Positions 21,069 to 33,000 of a stretch of 64,000 nucleotides of DNA are shown here, piece by piece. Position 1 is the stretch's first letter; every line of letters begins with the position of its first letter. The position numbers and the translations under genes are program-made. Source of the stretch: Undaria pinnatifida. Taxonomy: Eukaryota > Sar > Phaeophyceae > Laminariales > Alariaceae. The stretch spans positions 4,436,803 through 4,500,802 of the forward strand of contig JABAKD010000006.1 in NCBI GenBank assembly GCA_012845835.1. Reading direction: 5' to 3'. The notes below the pieces were generated by a model that saw only the letters and a list, made by a program, of their open reading frames with translations, had not been told where the DNA came from and did no database searches.

Positions 21069-24000
21069 GTGAGCAGTGGGGTTTCGGTAGGGGGCTATAT
21101 CCAGTATTCGCGTTGTGCCTTCTTTTTTTTCAGATGGCATCATACAGCACAAACATCTTTTTTTTGTCCTTGTGAGTACCTGGTGGTGTAATTGGACCTT
21201 TTTTGGAACGTGACAGGCATAGCTTGGCGAAAAATTGAAAAAGCATGAAAAGCATGAGAAAAAAAACACAATTTTCGGATTATGCTACTTTGTGGTGCTG
21301 CTTTATGGGTTAACCCCTTTAGAACCCCCAAATCCCTCCCTGTACAAACTTCAAGTAAACTTGCAAAGAAAGGGTTTCCGGTTGTGAAGCCCCGTCGTCC
21401 TAACATGTTTTCGCCAAAAAATGGTATACCCTTATCGTAGTTCGCGTCTCTACCATAGTGCAACGTGGAGGGAAATAGATGTACGTCATAAACCCTTTAG
21501 AGCCCCCAAATCCCTCCCTATACTATAAATAACTTCAAGTAAATTTGTCCCCTAAAAGGGTTTCCGGTTGTGAAGCCCCGTCGTCCTAACATGTTTTCGC
21601 CAAATAATGGTATACCCTTGTCGTAGCGCGCGTCTCTTACCAAAGTGCAACGTGGGCGGAATGTAGATGCACGTCACGAGCGCGGCATGATGGTGCTCTT
21701 TCTACTGCTGCACCGCTCTTCTTAGACGGGTGATCATAAAATAGAAGAGCTTTGGGCGGGTTATTTCCCGGTCTGCGGGCCGGGTCAGGAGCTTTTAAAT
21801 ATCTCGCGGGCCGACTCGGGTCGGATCAGACGGTCCTAAAATCTCACGCATCGGGGCGGGGCGGGGCAGGACGGGTTAGTAAGTTACTCGAGGTTTTCAA
21901 ATATCTCGCGTCGTGTCGGGCCAGGTCGTCGGTGGAGTCAGGTGGGGTTGGGTCGGGCCACCGGGCCCAACCCAACCCGACCCGACCCGACCCGCTAGAA
22001 GTAATCCACCCATGCAAAGCCCTGGATAGCGTATGCCACCCTTTGCTTCGTCAGGCGGCAATACCTGGGTGCCACAAAGGTCAAGAACCTTTCTTTTTGG
22101 CTAAGCTCATATGAGTATTTGAGGAAGACGGGCAGGCAGGCAGGGTGTTTCCTTCACATTTTTTCACACATCGGACTGATGACGATCTAGATCGTCCAGA
22201 TCATCTAGATCATCTATACAGATCGTTCTGTATCAGCTCTGTGATGCGTATGATGTGTGCAGGAGTTTTGTATAGAGTACAGCTCCAACCCCAGAGTCGT
22301 TTTCGGCATCATGCAGATCGTACGGCTCCCGCCCGGTAACATGAGCTATGACCATTCAAATTTTACCCGAAATATCTAGGTCGTAAAGTGGGGATCGATC
22401 ATCTGTCCATCGTTTGCAACTTTCTAGTATTAAAAGATACCTTTATTGGTGGTTTCGCGCAAAATTTGAGCCAAATTTTACTACCAGGTTCTTGAATGCG
22501 GTCGATTCTGGTTCTGTTTTTCTATTGTTTGGTAAGCCCGTGTATGCTAGCAACGTAAAATCCCGCGGCGTCCCGACCAGCTTCGAATGCTCAAAACTTC
22601 GCTCCCGCACGCAACCATAGCTGTTGCACGTACCTACAGTTAGTATAGCCAACTAGTGACTAGTCATGCCACCAGCCCCAGCCAGCCACCAGCCACCAGC
22701 CAGCCAGCCAACTCCTACTTCTTGCGTTGTTGGCTGTTTCCGTATACAGCAGTAACGGCCCCGAGGAGACAGACGCTCCAGTACTGCTGCTCAAATTCGA
22801 GGTTGAGGCAGACAGGGTGTGTGTCCCTCACTCATGTCAGTATTATCATGTCAGTATTCGAAAATGGCGTTCTTACGTTTCGCGCTAAGATCGAGCTTTT
22901 TTTTTAGTACCAAATTATTATCTTTCCTAAATGGCGTTCTTACGTTTCGCGCTAAAATTTCTTCACTACCGGGTTCTTAACTTTCGCAAAAGGCGTTCTT
23001 GCATTTCACGCTAAAATCGAGCTAAAACATTCTTGACCATCAATCTTAACTCGAACTTCATATACTATCAATTTTCTTAGCTTCAAATTTCTTAGCTTCA
23101 AATTTCTTACGTATGCCGTGTGTTTTACGTTTTAAGGTGTTTCCATACAACAACCCAGCGGAGACATACCAGTACTACTCGCTGCCTTTCTGTCCCCCGG
23201 GAGAGGGACAGCGGGAGCGACAACGCTTTGGAGAGCTCCTGGTTGGTGATAGAAAGGTGGGTTTCGGTACGACAAGGCTTGTTTTGTTTTGTTTTTTTTG
23301 CGTTTTTTGCGTTTTTTGCGTTTTATTTGTGTAGTTGGAGATACTGAAACACAGGTTTCGCTTCTACGACAACACGTTTTTTTTATTTTGGGTTGCTTGT
23401 GTTTTGTTATTGTTTTTTGTGTTGTGTGTTGTGTTTTGTGTTTTGTGTTTTGTGTTTTGTGTTTTGTGTGTTTCGGTTTTGACTTTGTGTGTGTGTTCTT
23501 TTGTTTGTATTACCTCGTTTCGTATTGTTTTATGTGCTTGGCTTCGGTACTTGTGCTTATTTCGGTCGGGCGTGGGGCAGGCTTCGATACGAGCGTTTTG
23601 TGTGCGTGCATTTTTTTTTCGCGCTCGCGCGTTTTTGATGTGGTGTCGGTGGTGATGGAGGTGTGGGTGTGGGTCTGCTGTTGTGGCCTTGGCCTGGCTT
23701 GGCTTGACTTGGCTTGTCTTGGCTGGGGCTTGGGCTTGGGCCTTGGCTTGGGCTTGGGCCTTGGCTTGGGCTTGGGCTTGGGCTTGGGCTTGGGAATGGC
23801 TTGACTTTGATTTACTTTGCCCGCTAAAACGCAGCGCAGTCTGTAGGGTAACGCTGACATCTTGTCCTCTTAATCCTCGAACCTTTCCACTGTTTTTTCC
23901 CCTCGTTTTCTCGTGGGGCTTGGTGGTGGTGGTGGCGGCGGCGATGTTGGCGATGGTGTTGGTGTTGATATTGGTGGTGGTGGTGGTGGTGGCGCTGGCG

Positions 24001-27000
24001 ACGTCGGCGCTGGTGGTGGTGGCGGTGGTGATGGCGGATGCGTTCATATCGCAGGTTTCTACGCGCTACCAACTCCTGTTTCAGGCTCCGTATGTCGCTA
24101 CGCAGCTGTGCAGGGTCGTCTTGGAGCCGGAAGAGGTAAGTTTTCGTATAGATGCTGTGGTGTTGTTGGTGGGGGGGGGGTTGCTGGGGTGATGATGTTG
24201 TTGGTGGTGATTGTGGTGGTTGTGTGGTGTTGGTGTTGGTGTTGGTGTTGGTGTTGTTGGTGGTGTTGGTGTTGGTGTGGGTGTTGGTGTTGATGTGGGT
24301 GTTGTTCGGTGTAGGGGTGGGGGGGGTGGGGGGGGTAGGGGGTTATGGTGTCGTCGCGAGGAAAAACGCCACCCATAACACTACGCCTACACTCCTGACC
24401 TCAGCAGGAGCCCAGGGCCGACATCGTCTTGCTCCCGACTTGGTAGATGGACCCAGCTCGATGACACAGAAAGACAAGAGACAGGGTGAATCATGATTGC
24501 ATTCATGATCGGTGCAGCTCCTTTGGTCTCTACTGTCGCGTATATGTCACTGTTCGAAAGAACCTACATGCCTACCCGTATCATGTGAAACCCGCGCATG
24601 CCAGTGTGTCTTTCCCCAGATGCCACAGGGTGATGGTGGCGATAACGGTAGGAGTGGTGATGTGTCGGTGGGGGTATGGACAGGGATGGTGATGGTGGTG
24701 GTGATAGGAGTGGTATTGGTGGTGTTAGTGGTGTCGTTAATGTAGGTGTTGGTTGTGGAGAAGATGTTGGTGTGTTGTCGTTGGTGGTGGGGATAGAGGC
24801 GGTGTTGGCAGGAGTGGGGGTGGTGGTAGGAGCGATAGAGGTGGTGTCGTGGGTGGGGGTTGGTGCCGAAGGTAGGTGCAGCGGTAACTGTGGTGGTATT
24901 GGTGGGGGTGGAGGTGGATGGTGTTGGTGGGGGTGATAGGGGGGACGGTTGTGATCGGGGTTGTCAGTGTTGGTGGGGGTGATAGGCGCAATGTTGGTGG
25001 TGTTGGTGTTAGTGTTTGTAGTTATTGGAAGGATGCTACGGCAGAGATGCATTGGCTGCTTTTTGCCTTCGGAGTGGTGGCTTGAGGAGCTCTATACCTC
25101 ACACCCCAAAGGCTGATTTGGAGTGATCTTGAGAGGGCAACCCGATGACTATCCCATGGCCTACGTACGAAAACAAGGCATAATTGCGAAACAAGGATGA
25201 CATCCCGACGATTTTGGGTTAACGCCTTTGCAGCTGGAATCGTCTTTGGGGACAAATTTACTTGAAGCGAGTATGGGGAGGGATTTGGGGGTTCTGAAGG
25301 GGTGAAGGAACCCTGTCATTCACAAAAACAAAACTAACCTAAAAGTGCTACAATAGTGCCTGCTCCGATTTAAGAGCCCCCCGTGACGAACCGAAACAAT
25401 CGCTCTTAACTACACGTTGCTCTTACCTATGTAGTGGGATATACACAGCTTTTGGTATACAGGCGGGGGACATGCCGGTTTGACCGCTCTTAAGTCCCGA
25501 ACGCTCTTATCCTGGGCGATCTTAAATCGGGGGACCCACTGTACGTCTATCGTAGCACGCGTCGTTGTTTATTGCTGTTGCTACTCGTAGTGTTGCTTTT
25601 TTTGTTGGCATTTTTTTTTTGTTGTTGAAAGCTTTTCTACCCCCCCCGCCGCCCGCTCCCCCCCCGCAAACCCTTCGCAAACGCACAATCCACCTTGCGT
25701 TCTTGCTGTTGATTGGGGGGCTTGGTGTTGCTGATGTTGTCTTACGCCCGGAGGGCGGTCTACTCAACGGGCGACGTTTTGTTTAGGTGTAAGCTCGAAG
25801 TTGTCTCGTGCTGTGCACGGGAAGTGTCTTTTGCGACGTACCGCGGTCCGTCGTGCGTCGTTGTTCGCCGGCTGTTCTTTTTCGCTTACATTGTTGCTTT
25901 GCTTTTCTTGCTTCCGTTGGTTATCCTCTTCGTTTGCTCGCTTTCTTGCTTCCTTGCTTATTTTTTCTTGCCAACTTGCTTGCTTTACTAGCTTGATTGC
26001 TTGCTCGCTGGCTGGTTGGCTTGCTTGCTTGCTCGCTGGCTGGTTGGCTTGCTTGCTTGCTCTCTTGCTTGCTTGCTTGCGTGAGTGCCTGCTTGCTTGC
26101 GTGCGTGTTTGCTTTGCCTGCATTCCTGCTTGCTTGCTCCTAAGTCTAATCCTTCTCCTATTATGTTAACCCCGACCCTGACCTTTCCTTCCATCCTTCC
26201 CTCCTTGCTCAAACGCGACCTTAACTTCCCGTCCTCGAACAGCTCCATCGATTTTCAGACGCAATCAAGGAGGGTTACTACTTCGAATTCTTCATCGACG
26301 ACCTACCGGCCAAGGGGTAAGCCGCGAGAAAATGGCGCGATTTTTTGCGTGTGACGGTTGCAATGCTTCCAATGTTTTCCTTGGTTTACGTGTTGGTTGG
26401 GGTGTCCGGACAGAGAGGGGGGGTGGTGGAGGAGGGGGAGAAGGGCTAAGCGGGGCTATGGTTGACACGCATGGCGTATTTTTCCCCGTCGAAAGAGCGA
26501 CGAGAATTTCATGTGACGGTGTAAGAAGCTTCCTTCCTTTCTGTTTTGAATAAAAACTCGCCGGCAAGGAGGGGAGGGCGCGGGGGGGGGGGGGGGGGGG
26601 GCGTAGGCGTAGGGAACAAGCGGCGCGAAATACGTGTAACGGTCTCAATGCTTGCGAACGCTTCCTTGTTTAAAGTTTGGTTGGGGTATCCGGACCACGA
26701 GGACGAAGAGTAGAGGGGGGGTGTTCGCGTTTTGGTTGCCTGGTTCGTTTGACGATTGACCAAGCACCCCTTTCGAGACGGAGCACAGTAAGAGGAGGGA
26801 TGAGGGGTTTCCCGTAGCGGGGCTGGGTTATGCCGTGGTTGACAGGGTTAGCATCGTTTTCACGACCTTGAATGTTGATGCTGTAACCTGCAACCTTCAC
26901 GGGATTTCTGTCTGCTCATGTCCTGCGCGACCAGTTTTCGGACTACCGTAGTGATCCCTCTACGGCGTCGGTATCTGCCAGCCGGAAATACGGGCACTAT

Positions 27001-30000
27001 AACGGCAACCAGCACTATCGCGGCAACCGGCACTACTCTGCGCATCGCGAAGACTGCTTGCTCTCCATCGGTGACAAGCATTGCAGTGGGCAACCGGCAG
27101 TACCCAACCGGCGCTGGAAGGACCGCTGTATGTGTAATGCTTGGAGCGTCTAACTGCCCATAACACCCACATGCCGAGCCGCTAAAGGCGCCAGTCATAT
27201 GCAAAGACGCACACCTCCGCACATCTCCGCAAATTACCGCTCTGTACGCGTACCACCTGGCCAACTATTTAGGCGACGACCTATCGTCAGCAAACTCACA
27301 GCCCAACACATTGGTCGGGTGACAAGTTGACAGTCTGGGGCGATCAGCCTATTTTTTACCCTCTCCTGAATAACGCCATTTCCCCCCGCCTCTTATCTCC
27401 CTGTCGCCCCCCTCTGTCCTTGTCGCGGTATGTTTTTCTGTTTTCGTTTTTCAAAGGCCCATTGGTCAAGCAACAGGAGCGGAGATGCCTCTAGGGCAGT
27501 ATCTACCAGCGTGGCAGGGGTCTCAGGTGCAAGTACATTTGTACCCACACATCAACTTTATCATCGGGTGAGCTCTAGTTTGTGGTTTTTTTTTAGTACC
27601 GGGAAGGTGCGAACCACGTATTTGACAAAACCCGTTGATTGTTCAACTACTGACATTGCGGGCTGCTTCATTGGTCAACACATGCACGCGCACTAATTTG
27701 CGCCCTGCTCGGTAACGCCCCATTGATTGGTCAACTGCTGATATTTGGGGATGTTTCGTTGGTCAACACATGCACAAACACACTGCGTTTGCACCCTGCT
27801 GGACAACACCCATTGATTGGTCAGCCGCTGATCATTCGGAAAGTTTCATCGGTGAACTCACGCCCGCACACACACATTTTGCACCCTGCTCAACGAAAGC
27901 TCGCTGATTGGTCAGCTGCTGATGTGTTTTTTTTTTTTCAATCAATACACGCATACTCGCAAATTTACACTTTGCTCGACTAGAACCCGTTGATTGATCA
28001 ACTACCGCTTATTTGGGATGTTTCATTAGTTAACACGTACACACGCAAAATTGCACTCTGCTCAACAGAACCCCACTGAATGGTCAACTGGTGATATTTC
28101 GGATTATTTCATTGGTCAACACACACAAATAATGTTGTTTCATTGGTAAAGTCCCGCTTGGCACACTATTACTAATACTAATAAAATGATGTGTTTCCAT
28201 GTGCCAACTTTGTGAGTAGGATTGGGTAGGAAAACGTGTAGTGGTACTCCGAGTGGGGGATGCGTGGTTGGTCGGTGTTGGGAAGCGTGCTCCTCATGGG
28301 TTCCGGTGCCCTTGTTTGGTCTCTCCTCATGGCTCGCTGGATAGACTCAAAAGCTTATACATTTATTTCCTCTACATTGAACTCTAAAGGACAGACAACA
28401 CAGGCCCTTGGCACACGGTAGTGCAGGGCAGAACAACTAGAGCAGGTAGAGCTGGTGGAGCAGGTAGTGAGATGTGGGGCGTCCTGCTTGTCCCATCATC
28501 GTCACCTACATTATCGCCCATCTATGATGGCCTTGACGTGAATGTGACATCTAATGTCACGTGGTTTCGCCTCAACCATTACATGGTTTCACGTCGAATC
28601 TATAAAACTATCCTTCTACGGAGGGCACTCCATTACACTAGTGTAATAAGAATTGGACTCGGCTCACGCGGTCTGGTGAATCTCACTCGCGAGACTGCTG
28701 TATGCTCGCTAGCTGTCCAAACTCATTCCATACAATATCTGCAGGTTCTTCCATCTGACGAAATAAATGCTTGTTCTGGCTTCGAGAACTGGTCAAGAAA
28801 TATGATTGATGGATCGTGTGTAATTGAGCATCATTTATCCTTCTTCACTGCTTTTGTCCGCCTACCAATCCGTCACGTACTGACTGCTTTCGCCTGATAC
28901 TCGCTTACATCAGTCTCACCCGACCCCGGTGGCTTGCCATATCGTGCATCGACTCGAGACGGCTCCAAGCGACACCCAGCGAGCTTCTGACATGAAAGGG
29001 CAACCACGACAAACCCCGGGAAATCTGCTCTCAAAACTTACCGACCTTACAACTACTTGTTGGCAATCAGTTCTGTACCACGACTTTCATATCCTTCTCA
29101 ACTTCTTCCTGGAATCCACGCAGTACCCAACGACGACCTTTCCACCTACCAAAAACCCGTGATTATTCCAGCTTCCAAGATGGATCCATATCCTACTCCA
29201 AGATCTACCCACAACTACGAGCGAAGGTCAACTCCAACGCCAGGTACTCGTATGTAGGTGTCTTAACCTTCCTTGGATCTATTCCGAACCTGAATTCTCA
29301 ACTTACGTTATGAGCTTTTGACTTTCTTTATCAAATTATCAATTGACTTATGACTTATTACCACATTGGCCCACCCTGCTTTTTAGTAGCAACCCAAACA
29401 GTTTGCTACTCAAAAGCAATTACCGCAAGGTAAGAAGTCATCACAGTAATCCCACGCAGTTGATTTGATGGCAATCATACGTGTGCATCACTGAGACGTT
29501 TAATGAACTCAACGCGACCCGAACAAAAACTTGAATGACCACCCAGACTGAACAATCGATCAAGACAGAACGACAGAAAAGTCTCGCTCTGAGCGCTAAC
29601 CGAAGCACAAGGTATAATCCAAGCTTTGCCCTACTCACCCATGCCCCTCAAAGTAGCGTGGGGTGGCAAGCTGAGAATTTTCCTCGATACTTCAACATGG
29701 TCAGTTCGCCAATGCGACGATGAAACCGGAATTCAATCCCACTCTTTTTCCGAAACGACAGCCTCAACGAAACCTGGGGGCGTTGATGCGAGCGATTCCA
29801 AATCCCCAATGCTTCCCCGAACGGCAGCCTCAACGAAATCGGAGGGCGTTGATGCAAGCGATTCCATGTCCCCAATCCTTCCCCGAACGGCGGCCTCAAC
29901 GAAATCGGAGGGCGTGGAGGCAACCGTTTCAATACTATCGTTACTATGCCTCCGGCCCACCCAGGATGCAACCTATCCTCGCGATCCAGGTAACTTCCTA

Positions 30001-33000
30001 GAGGCCTACCCAAGCACAAACCCGTCTTTCATCGAAAGAAAACATGGATCTCTGAACATTTTCTCCCAAAGGAAACACCGGATAACTGGTTATCTTCGCA
30101 ACGACAGCGCTGCGCCCATGCCTGTCTACCATTTATTTTCTTTACTTGCAACGCCCCTTAAAAAAAAACCATACAACCCTAAACAAAACAACACAAAACA
30201 AAAAAGATGGCGGCGTAGGGTGATCTGGTGTCCCCTTCCAACGAGGCGCTGGGGACGTGTTCGAGCCGTCGTCCTCCAGTATCCACCATGAAATAGTGCG
30301 AGCTTCTTCACGCCTTTCGTCAAACGTGCCTTGCCGGTTTCTGATGTCCTGGGGTAAGGACGTAACCTGTCAGGCAGCAAAACAGTGCTAGGCCCCCGAT
30401 GTTCTGCACGCTGTGCGACAAGGCGTTGGTGCGTTCGGGAACACCTGTTATCGGATCCTACGTGGGCGATGTTACAGCTTCGGCACACCAAAAACTAAAG
30501 AGTATCTGACAATCTCACAGTGAGTTGTATTCGTCTCGGACTCCAAACCCGGTTATCCATATACGATAATAATACATGAGCTAGTTCATTATTTCCTGCA
30601 ACGGATGTGGAAAGTCGAACGATACTCTCCCCCCCAACTAAAATGGCAGCGGGAGGGACTCAGCGGCATAACAACGGTTGTTTTCCGCGCGCGACGTCTC
30701 GCGGCTTTACGCAGTACTATACTTCGGCATATCCACGATTCTGATTTACTCTCGCTGACATACCCGTCTACCAAAAATATCGTTCGACTAATGCCCGCGG
30801 GTGACATTGGTGTACGAGCATCAATCGAAGCGTTGTAATAGTGGTGTGACGGTAACCGAAATCCTTATCCTACCATACTTCTTTGGCTAAACCTGACAGA
30901 CGTGAATGGTGGTGTCAGGAACCGATGAGCTGCCAATTATCCAACAGGCGGGTCTGTGGACTGCAGTAGACTCGGCACGCAATGATCGAACTGCGCTCAT
31001 CGTTGCTGAAGAACGTCTTCTAAGCCAGAGACGTTTTTACCAAAAACAACACAGCGTATTGAGACGCACAACAGAGTAGTAGTAACTGCTAATTGCTGTT
31101 AGAAAGTAAAGGGGGAAAAAGCAATTGACATTTACGTGCGTCAGTCAATTCTTCGGGCGGACTCCACTATGAGAGAACATACTTGTACAAAATACTGCTG
31201 TGGGGAACCCGTGTCAATGAAAGCTATGCCGGGGTATGTGCGTTTGGCATGAGGCCCGGCGTGAACTCGGACATGGGTTGTTTGGGGGGAAAGGGCGACG
31301 TTGATTTTTCCTCCCAGAAATGTTGAAATTCAGATAAGAAATCAGGCACCTCTATCTTAGAGTCAGGGAGGTCTACCTGCTGTCTACATGCTCTGGATGA
31401 GACATCTGCCAGACAGGGAACCAAATCGCTTTTTCTGAGAATTCCGACAAGGGCGGCGCGGAGCCGCCACGACCGATAGAATGGGTGTGTGCGTGCTTCA
31501 AAGCGACCGCACAGGCGTTACCGGCCAGCTGATACCGTCGTTGCTACAGGCTCGGCCGACGTGGTTTGTTATATGATTGTTTGAATCGAGACTGCCTCGT
31601 CTGCAATCGTCGACTAAAAAAAATCATACTTATCAAAGAGTTGCCAGGGGCGAACGTCGTGCATGCGACCCTGCGTGTACTTTGACGAGTAAGTGTTGTT
31701 AATAAGAGGGGCTTACTGAAGTCACCCCCCAAGCAAATGATGGCATGCGGAAAAAAAAAATCAGCTACAACAATCTTGGTCAGGGGAATAAAAAAATGCA
31801 ATCGGCTATGTACAACAATCTTTGTCAGAAAAAAAAAACAAAAAACAAGCGGTTACAACGATCTTGGTCCGAGGAATCTAACATCCTCCAGACAAACTGC
31901 TCGCCCATACAGGCAATCTTATTTCTTGTCCTGAAACAACCGGTAAGGAAGGCGCGGGGCTACATCTTCGATTGAACAGATTTGCGTACGCTGTTGAAGG
32001 GCCATCACAGGCGATACCGGTACTGTAACGGGCATAACCGGTGAGGAAACGTACGTGGATGTCGGGATCACCTCTTGGGCTCGTTGGTGATGGGCGACAA
32101 AATTCTGGGGGTGCAACACTACAGTAATTTGATATGCTGCCATAACCAACACCTAGCTGTAGCTCACCAAAACGAGGTACCTTGCCACGGGTACCTGGTT
32201 TCCTACCCTGGAAACGGGGAGACGCAATGGGCGAACCTCGTTTGCTACAAGTGTTCGCACTGCCTAAAGCGCCTAACTTAATCGTGTGATCAAAACGACC
32301 GGAGATTTTCCACGTCTCCTACTGAATTTCTTTCTTCAGCCTACTGGGGAATTGATACACGGCTCATCCATGCAAAAATTCGTGAAGCTGATGACGAATC
32401 GAGGTCATGACTCCTGTTTTCGTCGGCTTCCTGCTGTACAACGGAAAAACAAAACACTGTAGTTAAGGGGCCCATGAAAACTCTGGTCCAAGGTACCCGA
32501 ATTATTCCGTCACACGGTTCTGTACGATATCGGAAGTCCCGATCGAGGGGCAAGACGATACCGCACATTTTGGATTATCTACTCTACAGGAATCGGCGGT
32601 CACAAACAATGATCGGAGAGGCGGAAGAAGACGGGATGTATCGCCCCAGGTGGCCCTCGAATCACGGTCTACGGCTACTCAACACTATCGATGACTGGTG
32701 CAAGTTGGCTGCCTGCAAAAGCATCACTCTGTTTTGTTGCACACAATCCTAGATCCACGAAAAAAAAGAATGGTTTCGCAGCGCCCAGTGCATGCTGAAC
32801 TGGGGATGTGCCTGGTACCACCTTGGCCACCAGGTGCGACGAATAGAAGGCTGTCAGATCGTCATGATACGGTAAAACCAACGCACTGACGGGCGCGTGG
32901 GAGTGAGAAAACTGCTATGGAGGAAGGGCTAAGGTGATGTAACCGAGAACGCACTCGCACGGCAGCAGCAGCAGCAGCGTCGAGCGGCAAGGAGGGCAAT

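Noticed and set aside
23289-24192. Long open frames on both strands (171, 227 and 169 codons)
   Set aside because: Low-complexity translations of simple repeats in intron 2. Only 24055-24135 is real coding sequence.
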